Assembly: GCF_030380735.1 (NCBI RefSeq) | Contig: NZ_JAUDRZ010000026.1 | Span: 434,001-498,000, forward strand | DNA length: 64,000 nt | Reading direction: 5' to 3' | Source: Rhizobium sp. S152 | GTDB lineage: Bacteria > Pseudomonadota > Alphaproteobacteria > Rhizobiales > Rhizobiaceae | Shown here: piece by piece, positions 15,243-24,005 of the stretch | Layout: each line of letters starts with the position of its first letter | Position numbering within the stretch: the stretch's first letter is position 1 | Translations under genes and position numbers: made by a program | Notes under the pieces: generated by a model | What the model saw: only the letters and a program-made list of their open reading frames with translations | Database searches by the model: none | What the model was told of the DNA's origin: nothing

Positions 15243-17810
15243 TTGCATTACGATAGGTCAAAGGTCGATTTAACCAACTGCGACCGCGAGCCAATCCATA
15301 TTCCAGGGAGCATCCAGCCACTTGGCGCGCTGATCGTCGTCGAAGACGATAGTGCCGCGATTGGTTTTGTCTCGGCAAACATCGGCGAGTTTCTTGGCGA
15401 CACCAACCACGAGTACCACGGGCTTACCCTCCCTGAAGTCCTCGGAGCAGATGTGGCGCATAGCATCGGCAACGCCGCGGCGCGGGCTGGCTCCGGATCG
15501 ACAGCAGGCGTCGTTCTGAATGCCTCGGTCGGCACGAAACGAAGCCGCTCCGATATCTCCGTTCACCGCTTCGAGGGAAGAACCTTCGTGGAGCTGGAAA
15601 ACCCCGCTCCGATCCAAGACACGGAGATCGCGTTACACCTGACCCAGTCTCTTGTCAGCCGTATCGACGGCAAGACCGAGTTCGAACCCCTCGTGGAGAC
15701 GGCGGCCCGCTTGATCAGGGCCATGCTCGGCTATGACCGCGTGATGGTTTACCGTTTTCTGCACAACGGCGCTGGTCGTGTTGTCGCCGAGGCGAAAGAC
15801 CCGGGAATGAGCAGCTTCCTTGGCCAGCATTTTCCATTCTCCGACATCCCAGTCCAGGCTCGCAAGCTTTACGTTCAAAGCTGGGTACGAGTTATCGGCG
15901 ACACAGGGTTTACACCTGTCCCGTTGGTCCCCGCGTTGAAAGACGGCGAGCATCCCGTCGATATGTCACATGCCTATCTACGAAGCGTATCGCCGATCCA
16001 TTGCGAGTACCTGCGGAACATGGGTGTCGCCGCCTCCATGTCGATTTCGATTGTCGTGGAAGGGCAACTTTGGGGCCTTATCGCTTGTCATCACAACAAA
16101 CCCAAGTGGCTCTCGATCCCATTGCGGATCGCTACCGAACTCTTTGCGCAGTATCTTTCACTTCAGGTCAGCGCGCTCGAAAGCCGACAGCAAAAGCTTT
16201 CCGCTCTCACTACTCGGCGAAAGCTAGACGCGATTATATCTGACGTCGATCCCAATGACCCAGTAGAGCTTTCGCTGAAGAAACGGCTGCGTGAATTTTC
16301 ATCGCTGATCGCTTGCGATGGAGCAGGTCTGTGGTCGCGGGGAGAGTGGGCCGCCTATGGTGTGGCTCCAGACGAGCACGTAATTCCCGATCTGATGAAG
16401 GCAGTGACGGAGAAGTCTGACCGCTCCATTTGGGATACTCAGGACCTAGCGTCCTTCATGGGAGACGACAACGCCTATGGCGGGCGGGTCGCCGGATTGC
16501 TCGCGATACCGATATCGGCCGCTCCAAGGGATTACCTCCTGTTCTTCCGGAGCGAGGAAGCGCACCAGATAGAGTGGGCAGGAGAGCCGAAGAAGAAGGT
16601 CGAGATGACGGGTTTCGGCGAAAGGCTCACTCCTCGCGGAAGCTTTGAGACCTGGCGTGAGGACGTGAGGGGAAAATCCGTTCCGTGGACCGAGGCCGAT
16701 CTGGTGGTCGCCGACTCGATACGAAGCTACGTACGCGACGTCATGCTATCGCACAGCGATGCGACCGAGGAACAGCGGGAAAGAGTCGAAAACCAGCGGA
16801 GCCTGCTTAACGCTGAACTCAACCACCGGGTCAAAAATATCCTTGCGCTCGTCAAATCGATCGCCACCCAAACGGGAGTGAACTCGGCGACCGTCGAGGA
16901 CTATGCGAACTCGTTCGAGGGTCGCCTTAGGGCGCTGTCCTACGCGCATGACCAGTCGTTTTCGGGGACGGACGGGGGAGAACTGCGAAGCCTTATCGAC
17001 GCTGAGGCGGGAATGCACCGGTTCGCCAAATCACCCGATCGCATCGCGCTATCGGGCGACCCGGTCGGGTTGACCGAACGCGCTTTCGGCGTGTTCGCGC
17101 TCCTGTTGCACGAGATGATGACGAACGCAGCAAAATACGGCAGCCTCTCCGTCGCTTCGGGCCATCTCGATGTACGATGGCACTTGGACGACAAAGGCGA
17201 CTGCATCATCGAGTGGACTGAGAGCGGAGGACCGAAGGTGGTCGCTCCCACTCGTCGTGGCTTTGGTTCCAACCTCATCCAGAAGACCGTCTCCCACGAT
17301 CTCCGCGGCAGCGTCCGCCTCGACTTCGACCCTGCAGGACTGAAGGCTAGGTTTGTGATCCCCGGTGAACACCTCCATGTTGTCGCTCAGCGCGAAAACT
17401 TTGTCGATATCACCGCTCCATCTAAAAGCCCCCTCCTCGGCTTGACCGTTCTACTTGTTGAAGATCAGGCCCTTATCGCGATGGACACCGAGGAACTGCT
17501 ACGGGGACTGGGGGCCGCGAATATCCTTGTCGCCCCGGATGTCGCGAAAGCATTGGATCACGTTTCCGCAACGGATATCGATTGTGCGGTCCTCGACCTA
17601 AATCTCGGGAACGGCACTTCGGAGCCAGTTGCCTCCGAACTGATAAAGCGAGGAACGCCGTTCGTGTTTGCTACCGGCTATAGGGACAGCGTCAGCATCC
17701 CTCAGGGCTTCTCGGACGTGCCCGTTGTCAGGAAGCCAGTGTCGAGAGCCATACTGGCGACGGCCTTCGACACCGTCCTCGAAACGCAGACGAGAGATCA
17801 GCAATCATAG
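15243..17810 (+). CDS. Bacteriophytochrome HWE histidine kinase with C-terminal receiver (Agp2-like)
   Basis: PAS-GAF-PHY photosensor, HWE kinase and receiver in one protein of about 855 residues, the layout of Agrobacterium Agp2. The biliverdin-binding Cys is in VDLTNCDREPIHIPG. A TTG start at 15243 (GGGA upstream) puts that Cys at residue 13, the same as in Agp2 as I recall it; the frame itself is open from 15033, and a GTG at 15228 is the other option. GAF motifs are FPFSDIP (usually PASDIP) and SPIHCEYL. The kinase H-box is ELNHRVKN and the N-box HEMMTNAAKYG. The receiver ends with FVFATGY, a FAT GUY-type signature. It senses red/far-red light; output is unknown. Confidence 0.9.
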   Translation: MHYDRSKVDLTNCDREPIHIPGSIQPLGALIVVEDDSAAIGFVSANIGEFLGDTNHEYHGLTLPEVLGADVAHSIGNAAARAGSGSTAGVVLNASVGTKRSRSDISVHRFEGRTFVELENPAPIQDTEIALHLTQSLVSRIDGKTEFEPLVETAARLIRAMLGYDRVMVYRFLHNGAGRVVAEAKDPGMSSFLGQHFPFSDIPVQARKLYVQSWVRVIGDTGFTPVPLVPALKDGEHPVDMSHAYLRSVSPIHCEYLRNMGVAASMSISIVVEGQLWGLIACHHNKPKWLSIPLRIATELFAQYLSLQVSALESRQQKLSALTTRRKLDAIISDVDPNDPVELSLKKRLREFSSLIACDGAGLWSRGEWAAYGVAPDEHVIPDLMKAVTEKSDRSIWDTQDLASFMGDDNAYGGRVAGLLAIPISAAPRDYLLFFRSEEAHQIEWAGEPKKKVEMTGFGERLTPRGSFETWREDVRGKSVPWTEADLVVADSIRSYVRDVMLSHSDATEEQRERVENQRSLLNAELNHRVKNILALVKSIATQTGVNSATVEDYANSFEGRLRALSYAHDQSFSGTDGGELRSLIDAEAGMHRFAKSPDRIALSGDPVGLTERAFGVFALLLHEMMTNAAKYGSLSVASGHLDVRWHLDDKGDCIIEWTESGGPKVVAPTRRGFGSNLIQKTVSHDLRGSVRLDFDPAGLKARFVIPGEHLHVVAQRENFVDITAPSKSPLLGLTVLLVEDQALIAMDTEELLRGLGAANILVAPDVAKALDHVSATDIDCAVLDLNLGNGTSEPVASELIKRGTPFVFATGYRDSVSIPQGFSDVPVVRKPVSRAILATAFDTVLETQTRDQQS

Positions 17811-17881
17811 CGGGCCTAAACGGTCTTGCCCGGCGACCTGACTGCAACAGATTATCGAAACCCCTCGCAAACGGATTTCCC

Positions 17882-19380
17882 TTGTCGACCCACAGTTACC
17901 AAGACGATCCTTTCCGCTTCCTTGGGCATACCGGTGAAGTCGCGTCCATCATCAGAAACCACGACTGGTCGGCTACCCCGCTCGGAAGGGTCGAAAACTG
18001 GCCGCAGTGTCTGAAAACTGCCACGGCGCTGCTTCTGCAATCACCTATCCCACTCGTCATGCTTTGGGGGGAACAAGGGGTGATGATCTACAACGATGCC
18101 TACTCAGCGTTTGCAGGACATCGGCATCCCGAATTGTTCGGGTCGAACGTGCGCGAAGGCTGGGCCGAAATCGCCGACTTTAACGACAACGTCATGAAGG
18201 TCGGCCTTGCTGGACAGACCCTGTCCTACCGTGATCAGGAACTCACCCTTCATCGCAACGGGTATCCTGAACAGGTCTGGATGGACCTCGCCTATTCTCC
18301 TGTGCCGGACGAGAACGGCGACCCGGCGGGCGTCATTGCAATCGTCGTGGAAACCACCGAGCGTGTTCTGGCGGAACGCCGTAACAAGGAAGAATCCCAG
18401 CGACTTCAGAACTTGTTCGAACAGGCCCCGACGTTCATGGCAATGATCAGCGCCGACAAACACCGATTCGATATGATCAATCCAGAGTATCGGAAGCTGA
18501 TCGGCGATCGCGACGTTGTCGGCCGTCCGTTCGTCGAAGCCCTGCCAGAGGTAGCCGAGCAGGGCTATAACGAGCTGCTCGCCAATGTCTTTCAGACGGG
18601 GCAAACGATCAGGCGGACGTCCGAACGCGTGATGTTTCGCTGGACCCAAGACGGACCTTTGAGGAGCGGTATGTCGACTTCGTCTATCAGCCGATCCGCG
18701 ACAAAGGCGTAGTAACGCACATCTTCGTTCAGGGGTCGGATGTCACCGAGCGCGTGCGCGCCGAAAACCATCAAAAGCTCCTCATCAACGAACTCAACCA
18801 TAGAGTCAAAAACACTCTGTCCTCGATCCAATCGATCGTAGCGCTTACGCTGCGCGGAGAGCAGTCGAAGCAGGAAGCGTCGGCTTCGATAACGTCGCGC
18901 ATTCTTGCGCTTTCCCGGGCCCACAACATCCTTACGAACGAAAATTGGGACGGGGCCGACCTTCATCAAATGGTTGAAAGCGCCCTTGAAGCTTTCCAGC
19001 AAGATGGTCGGGTAGCGATACGGATTGAAGGTCCACCTCTCCGCGTAGGGCCGCACGCAGCACTGTCCCTCGCCTTGGCCCTGCACGAACTCGGCACGAA
19101 CGCGGTCAAATACGGCGCGCTTTCGAATGGCACGGGCACGGTGACCGTCGACTGGAATGTCGATCCGAACAATCGCTTCACGCTTGATTGGACAGAACAG
19201 GGCGGGCCGAATGTAATTATCGCTGACCGTCAAGGATTCGGCTCTCGGCTCCTGTTGCGGATTTTGCCCAAGGAACTTCAAGGCACCGCGGGCATTTCCT
19301 TTGCGTCGTCAGGCGTCACCTTCAAACTGGAGACCTCGTTGGAAGCCGTCAGCGATCGATCACTGGTAGATGGAAGCTGA
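17882..19380 (+). pseudogene. PAS-PAS HWE-family histidine kinase, split by a frameshift
   Basis: The first frame (17882-18712, TTG start) holds a PAS domain opening HDWSATPLGRVENWP and part of a second PAS. Near 18612 the frame shifts: VRTRDVSLDPRRTFEERYVD and DFVYQPIRDKGVV, the expected PAS continuation, lie in the frame that continues into the HWE kinase (NELNHRVKNTLSS, HELGTNAVKYGAL, WTEQGGP) and stops at 19380. One base seems to be missing. If real, the sensor is uncoupled, though a kinase-only product could start at 18754. The receiver gene follows without a gap. Confidence 0.8.
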
Positions 19381-19719
19381 ATGGCACGCATACTCATCGT
19401 TGAAGACGAAATGCTCGTCGCCATGCTGCTTGAGGACGTTGTTATGGACCTTGGCCATGAGGTTGTCGGACCGGCGATGCGTCTGGAGGCGGCCCTCTTG
19501 GCGGCCGAAGAAGAACAGTTCGACTTTGCAATTCTTGACATCAACCTAGCCGGAAAGCAGTCATTTCCGGTTGCTGACCGCCTTCGGGAGAGGTCGATAC
19601 CCTTCATGTTCGCGAGTGGATACGGGGCGCGAGGATTGGAAGAGGCCTATCGAACGGTTCCAGTTCTCCAGAAGCCATATTCACAGGCGCAGCTTGAGGC
19701 CCTTCTGCGTAACATCTGA
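19381..19719 (+). CDS. Single-domain response regulator, FAT GUY type
   Basis: A 112-residue receiver with no output domain: acidic pocket VEDE near residue 8, phospho-acceptor Asp in FAILDINLAG, and FMFASGYG in place of the usual strand 4 Thr/Ser region, a FAT GUY-like signature. Such proteins relay phosphate between HWE kinases and PhyR in the general stress response. Its ATG follows the kinase stop directly, so the two form an operon. Confidence 0.9.
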   Translation: MARILIVEDEMLVAMLLEDVVMDLGHEVVGPAMRLEAALLAAEEEQFDFAILDINLAGKQSFPVADRLRERSIPFMFASGYGARGLEEAYRTVPVLQKPYSQAQLEALLRNI

Positions 19720-19839
19720 ACTGACTTCGACCGGTAGCCCCTGACAAGTCGTAAGGTTCGGGGGCAGTCAACGCGGGACTTCCTTTTCCCCGCCCTCCAT
19801 GCAAATTTCCGTGCCGCCTCATCAACCGTGGACACGACC

Positions 19840-20103
19840 ATGCCGCCCGAATTCGATACTCACCTCGCTGCTCTCATGATCAAGTCGAAGAAGCGATCAA
19901 GGGATGACCTCTGGAACACAGCCATCATGGCAGTGATCGCCGCTGGGCTCGCTTATTGGGCCTATCACACCGTCGCCCATGCGGTCCTGTTTGCATTTTT
20001 GGCCTTCGTGATAGTCGCGATGGGCAATCGCATCTCAAACGAGATGCATCAGTGGCGTTCCAAGATCGAAGCAAACCGGCTTATGGACAAGCTCGGGATG
20101 TGA
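19840..20103 (+). CDS. Small membrane protein
   Basis: An 87-residue protein with a basic N-terminal region (MIKSKKRSRDD), two adjacent hydrophobic segments (about 28-65) and a charged tail. It lies 120 bases after the receiver gene and may belong to the same transcript. A GTG at 19828 in the same frame is an alternative start. Function unknown. Confidence 0.6.
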   Translation: MPPEFDTHLAALMIKSKKRSRDDLWNTAIMAVIAAGLAYWAYHTVAHAVLFAFLAFVIVAMGNRISNEMHQWRSKIEANRLMDKLGM

Positions 20104-20273
20104 ACACCGCTTTCCTTGTTTAGGTGGCGTCGTAGGTATCGCCCTCTTGCGCCTGGGGCGTAGCAAGCTCCATACGAGTGTCTGGATGGATCAATAGCCA
20201 CCGGCCGATCGGAAAATGGCAGGGCACGGTTATCGGGTGCATCTACCTCGCCCTCGGCGCGCGGTTGGCCCTT

Positions 20274-20319
20274 CAGTACCGCTAACCAACACTCTGCAGT
20301 ACCGCTAACCAACACTCTG
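20274..20319. repeat. Perfect 23-bp tandem duplication
   Basis: CAGTACCGCTAACCAACACT followed by CTG occurs twice back to back (20274-20296 and 20297-20319) in non-coding DNA. It looks like a recent slippage or recombination duplication. Confidence 0.85.
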
Positions 20320-20355
20320 CCTTGCGGCAACCTGAGCGTCAGGAACGCAGGCCAC

Positions 20356-20493
20356 ATGAACATGTACGCTAACGTACCAAGCTTTATGCTTGAACATCAA
20401 TGGTTTGCCGCTAATCCTGAATGTCGATTGCAAGCCGATTCATTCATGCTGGTTCAACAGCACTCGCCCCGCCAGTCGCGGGGCGTTTTTTTT
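20356..20493 (+). ncRNA. Candidate small RNA
   Basis: About 110 bases without a good coding frame precede the strong terminator at 20465-20493, and no gene immediately upstream needs it. Short inverted repeats (for example GTACGCTAACGTAC at about 20364) suggest a structured transcript. Promoter and exact start are not identified. Confidence 0.4.
20465..20493 (+). terminator. Rho-independent terminator
   Basis: CGCCCCG (20465-20471) pairs with CGGGGCG (20479-20485) and is followed by eight T residues on the forward strand. Confidence 0.85.
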
Positions 20494-20530
20494 CCGGATA
20501 GCTGTCCGGTAAAAAAGGACGAGACATCGT

Positions 20531-20695
20531 TTGACCAAGACCGACTGGCCGAAGGAGCCGCTCACGGCCGACGACATGCAGATGTTGCACGGCGTCCTCG
20601 TCAACTGGTGCCGCAACAATGACTGCGATCCCTCCAGCGAGCGCGGACGGCTCGCCGCCAAGTGCTGCCCCGCGTCGTTCGCAGGGTCAAATTGA
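20531..20695 (+). CDS. Small hypothetical protein, possibly truncated
   Basis: A TTG start with GGACGAG upstream gives 54 residues (TKTDWPKEPLTADDMQMLHG and a VLVNWCRNNDCDPSSERGRL region). It resembles short rhizobial stress proteins like that at 12108. The last residues (CCPASFAGSN) look out of frame; the next frame reads KVLPRVVRRVKLIS, so the end may be frameshifted. Function unknown. Confidence 0.4.
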   Translation: MTKTDWPKEPLTADDMQMLHGVLVNWCRNNDCDPSSERGRLAAKCCPASFAGSN

Positions 20696-20881
20696 TATCA
20701 TGAGCAGATGCCGCCGATCCATGCATGTTCGCTTCTGATCGATAACCAGTCCATCTTTATCCCTGTTGGGAATGTAGACGGCGAACCTATCGCCCATCGC
20801 CTCTCCCTTGAATGCCTCGACGACATCGAATTCTTCTTGCAACTTGTAACTCCAATATTGACTTTTGGGGCAGAAAGTCAA
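20687..20881 (-). pseudogene. Possible remnant of a small hypothetical gene
   Basis: This reverse frame contains FAVYIPNRDKDGLVIDQ, which resembles the opening of a small family of hypothetical proteins with a YIP(N/D)(R/K)D.DG..IDQ motif, but the sequence breaks down soon after. It has no good start. Probably a remnant; a forward frame overlaps. Confidence 0.25.
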
Positions 20882-21309
20882 TGGCCGGTCAGGCCTCGCT
20901 TTGCTCGTCAGCTCTATCGATAAATTAAAGGAGAACGGCTAGAGCGAAGCCTGCCCTCGCCCGGCAAGGGACGACGCAGGAGCACGCGGTAGATTTCAGT
21001 AACCAGCTGAAAAACATGGGGTATTGCTTTGTTCCGGATAGACGATTTGCATATCGAATAACTGTTATTTGCCACATGATTAAGGGGCAGCGTGCGACAG
21101 CGCCTGATGGGCCGCGCGAGAGCAGGAAGATGGCAATTCACTCGAAAGCGTGTTCGACGGCGGCCTCGGTGTTGGTTCAGAGTTTGGTAGTGCTGCGTTC
21201 ACCACATTTGAACGAGTCAACCACCCGATGAGGCGGGTTAAGGCTCTCGTCATCTTGTCTCGCTAAGGCCCCACCATGAGACAGTCCGAAACCAACGCAG
21301 AGAGTTGAA
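20882..21309. other. Intergenic; contains an AATAAC-type dyad
   Basis: No supported gene. CGAATAACTGTTAT at 21055-21068 is an imperfect dyad repeated exactly at 33880-33893, also in non-coding DNA. Confidence 0.45.
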
Positions 21310-21534
21310 ATGACCCGTTACGAAGTCGAGATGTCAGACGACCAATGGGTAGTGATTGATCGCATCACAGGGCTAGCTCTCCGTAATGGTCACAGTGAGC
21401 GGTGCACGCGTCTGGAAGCTCAGGCTCTCGCCGATTTTCGCAATGGCATTGGAAGCCCCACACAGGAGCGTGTCCGCACCCGCCTTCAATCCATCCGACT
21501 TGCGTGGAAAGCTATCGTGCGCGGGCGTCGCTAG
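21310..21534 (+). CDS. Small hypothetical protein
   Basis: A 74-residue protein with a mixed first half (YEVEMSDDQWVVIDRITGLA) and a helical basic second half. The first half looks like a small strand-rich domain of the kind seen in other short rhizobial proteins. A weak AGAG site precedes the ATG. A hairpin follows at 21569. Function unknown. Confidence 0.55.
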   Translation: MTRYEVEMSDDQWVVIDRITGLALRNGHSERCTRLEAQALADFRNGIGSPTQERVRTRLQSIRLAWKAIVRGRR

Positions 21535-21568
21535 CGCCCAAAACCCATTGTTCCTGCCGATAAAACGA

Positions 21569-21600
21569 GAAAGACCCGCTCATCGCTGAGCGAGCCTTTC
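21569..21600 (+). terminator. Hairpin after the 21310 gene
   Basis: CGCTCA (21577-21582) pairs with TGAGCG (21587-21592), and outer GAAAG pairs with CTTTC. The T run is short, so this is a moderate terminator candidate. Confidence 0.4.
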
Positions 21601-21905
21601 ATCACTGTCCGAACGCGTGGTCACTAATCGGACGCGGCCCTCGTAGCCGCTCGTAATGACTAGCGAAACATGCTTTCCGCAACATTAACGGGCGTTACCG
21701 GGAGAGAATGCAGCGAAATTAAAGATTAAGCTCCGTCTACAGCGAGCTGCCACTTGCCGCCGGCGCTTGCCGCAGGCAATCCGGGCGGGCGATACTTTCA
21801 AGGCACAGGCAGGGCAGACAGACGCAAGCTACTGAGAGCATCCTTGCCAACACCTGGGGAAAAGCCATTGGGTCTTCGAATTCGATGGACGTTGGGGAGA
21901 AATCG
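21601..21905. other. Intergenic upstream of the OGG-like gene
   Basis: No supported gene or consensus promoter. It must hold the promoter of the glycosylase gene unless that gene is read from further upstream. Confidence 0.4.
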
Positions 21906-22721
21906 ATGTTTGAGAGCGTCTCTGATTGCGGGGCCGACATGCAGAGTATGTGGATCAACATCGACGGACGGTTCGAGGAATTACAGATTCCCCACGATCG
22001 AGCCGAAGTCATGCCCGGCGTCCAATGGGGAATGCCGGAGAACCTGTTCACACCCGCCTTCTGGAAATATCAATCCGAGGCACAGGTCCGGCGGCGGCGA
22101 TACGGAAACCATCGCCTCGGCGCGAACCTCCTTGAGGAGATTTCAGTATGCCTGCTTGGCGGCTACGGCATCCCCGCAGAGATGGGACTTCTTGCTTTCG
22201 AGCGGTTGAGAGATAACGGTCTGCTAGACGGCACTGCAAGCGAGGACGATCTGCGCGCGATGCTCTCGTCACCATTCGAGGGAGACGGTCGCTCGCGAAA
22301 ATACCGCTTCGCAAACCAGAAGGCCAAGTACCTTTCACGCTCGCTCGCCGAAGCCAGGCAACTGAATGACCTCGGAGGTGACAAGTCGAGCCGTGATGCC
22401 CTCCTAGCGCTTCCGGGAATTGGTCCCAAGACCGCGTCATGGGTGATACGAAATCACTACGATTCCGACGAAGTCGCCATCATTGACATCCATTTGCACC
22501 GCGCTGGGCTGCTGATGAATCTGTTCGGGAAGGAATCCGACCCGGCCAAGGACTATTTCGCGCTCGAGGACGCGTTCTTGAGCTTTGCCAATGCCATCGC
22601 GGTACGTGCCAGTGTGCTTGATGCGGTGATCTGGGACTATATGAGGCGGATCGGCCCCACTGCCATTCGCCCACGCACGGCTGCCGTTTCACCGAAAGCC
22701 CAGCTCGAACTGGTTCTCTGA
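21906..22721 (+). CDS. OGG-like HhH-GPD DNA N-glycosylase/lyase
   Basis: A 271-residue protein of the helix-hairpin-helix GPD superfamily. The hairpin and catalytic region is LPGIGPKTASWVIRN (catalytic Lys in GPKT, as in OGG1) and IIDIHLHRAG supplies the conserved Asp. It should cut or bind an oxidised or otherwise altered guanine-like base in DNA. The ATG at 21906 has GGGGAG upstream. It converges on the nitroreductase-QueC-PfkB/NDT operon with 17 bases between stops. OGG-like and QueC-like proteins are also paired in type IV CBASS, so a defence role rather than housekeeping repair is inferred. Confidence 0.8.
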   Translation: MFESVSDCGADMQSMWINIDGRFEELQIPHDRAEVMPGVQWGMPENLFTPAFWKYQSEAQVRRRRYGNHRLGANLLEEISVCLLGGYGIPAEMGLLAFERLRDNGLLDGTASEDDLRAMLSSPFEGDGRSRKYRFANQKAKYLSRSLAEARQLNDLGGDKSSRDALLALPGIGPKTASWVIRNHYDSDEVAIIDIHLHRAGLLMNLFGKESDPAKDYFALEDAFLSFANAIAVRASVLDAVIWDYMRRIGPTAIRPRTAAVSPKAQLELVL

Positions 22722-22738
22722 CCTTCCGACGGGCCGTT

Positions 22739-23419
22739 TCACGGGGCCATACTACCCAGTGCGGCCACCCCAACGCCGATGGCCGTGTGACCCGACGGGA
22801 GCAAGGCGTCGACAAGGCCCTGCCCCAGGATTCCCAACGGGCAAAACGCCAGACCGAGCGTCGTGGAGATGAGCGCCATCGTTTGCAGCGCCGCTCCCGC
22901 GTCCCGCCAAAGGAGCGACTGGTAGTTGCTGTAGAGGGCCTGTGAATCACGGGTATCGGCCAATAGAACGAGAAAGCAACCGTTTACGCCCGGGATAACC
23001 TCAAGGCACTCACTCAGAAAGCTTCGGACCTCGCTGGGCGCAGTTGGCGCGATGGACTCGAAGCAATCATCTTCATCGTTGTAGAAGATGATTTCGCCCG
23101 CGCCTGTCACGATCAGACATTTGACAGGATGTATCGCACCAGCGGAGACCAAGCGCTTTCGCCGGCGGCCTTCAAGGTCGCCAGCACCGAAAAACGTAGT
23201 CCGGAAAGTCTCCCTTAGGACCACCGCGGCATCGGCCACGGATATTGGTCCTTGGCTCCTGATTGATCGTCGCCCATCCATGGATGCCTTCAAAAGCCCG
23301 TCGTCGAGAGAGAGCGTGCTTCTTTGGGCATAATCGATCGTGTTTTCAGAATTCCACGCAAACCCCTTGCGCTCGGGCTTAATCCCAGTCCGGGGCGACG
23401 GGTCCTCAGTGCGGGACAT
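22739..23419 (-). CDS. SagB-like nitroreductase-family FMN oxidoreductase
   Basis: A 226-residue protein. SAGAIHPVKCLIV and LWRDAGAALQTMALISTTLG match SagB/ThcOx-type nitroreductases, which use FMN to oxidise small rings or reduce nitro and quinone compounds. The ATG at 23419 lies within the end of the QueC-like gene (14-base overlap), so it is the last gene of a coupled operon. In this context it may oxidise or reduce a modified nucleobase or peptide-linked ring; that is inference. Confidence 0.7.
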   Translation of the reverse strand: MSRTEDPSPRTGIKPERKGFAWNSENTIDYAQRSTLSLDDGLLKASMDGRRSIRSQGPISVADAAVVLRETFRTTFFGAGDLEGRRRKRLVSAGAIHPVKCLIVTGAGEIIFYNDEDDCFESIAPTAPSEVRSFLSECLEVIPGVNGCFLVLLADTRDSQALYSNYQSLLWRDAGAALQTMALISTTLGLAFCPLGILGQGLVDALLPSGHTAIGVGVAALGSMAP

Positions 23420-24005
23420 CGCCAATAGCTTCCATTGTTTCGTAGTGCTTTCGGCAGCCGCGGCAGTGCCCGCACGCGTAATCGCTGACGTGGCAGGAGT
23501 GCGACCAAGCTAGTAAGTCGTCGGGAATGCCGGATTGCTGTACAAGTTCGGCAGCTGTGAAGGCCGCAGCCGGGGCCTCCAGTCGCAGTCCTCCTTCTTG
23601 CATCGAGAGAAGATCGCTCAATGCTTTCACGAACTCCGGTCTGCCGTCTACGTGAAACCCATCGGTCTTGAGAGCCCCTATTTCGAGGACGTCTATGTCA
23701 TGCTTTATGCATTCCATCGCCGCGATGGTCACGAGCATCTGATTGCGATAAGGCCACCACTCGCTAGCGGGTGCGTGCTTGCTCACGGCCGTCCCTGAGA
23801 GATCGCCGCTACCAAGCGCGGACAAGTCGACCCTTATGACCTGGTGCTGTATTCCGAGCGCATCGGACACAGCTGACGCTGCGCGGACTTCACCCTCCCC
23901 GGACTTTTGCCCATAGTGAATCGTGATCGCCAAGTCCGGGCGTCGCCAATACGCGAGACAAGTCGAGTCCATCCCACCTGACAGCAGCAAGGCCCTACGC
24001 ATCAT
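23406..24005 (-). CDS. QueC-like PP-loop ATPase
   Basis: A 199-residue protein with the PP-loop SGGMDST near the N-terminus, WPYRNQML in place of the QueC P.RN motif, and a zinc site of four Cys (SCHVSDYACGHCRGC). QueC makes 7-cyano-7-deazaguanine with ATP and ammonia; divergent relatives work in Qat and type IV CBASS defence. This copy is short and divergent and sits with PfkB-NDT and nitroreductase rather than queD/queE, so housekeeping queuosine synthesis is unlikely. The ATG overlaps the upstream stop (ATGA). Confidence 0.8.
   Translation of the reverse strand: MMRRALLLSGGMDSTCLAYWRRPDLAITIHYGQKSGEGEVRAASAVSDALGIQHQVIRVDLSALGSGDLSGTAVSKHAPASEWWPYRNQMLVTIAAMECIKHDIDVLEIGALKTDGFHVDGRPEFVKALSDLLSMQEGGLRLEAPAAAFTAAELVQQSGIPDDLLAWSHSCHVSDYACGHCRGCRKHYETMEAIGDVPH

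Noticed and set aside
18592..19281. Reverse-strand open frame of 229 codons
   Set aside because: It is antisense to the clear HWE kinase domain; open only because of high GC.
20274..20319. CRISPR array
   Set aside because: Only two direct repeat units with no spacer between them, and no cas genes in the window.
23406..24005. Housekeeping queuosine synthesis gene queC
   Set aside because: No queD, queE, folE or queF is nearby, the protein is short and divergent, and it is coupled to PfkB-NDT and nitroreductase genes.
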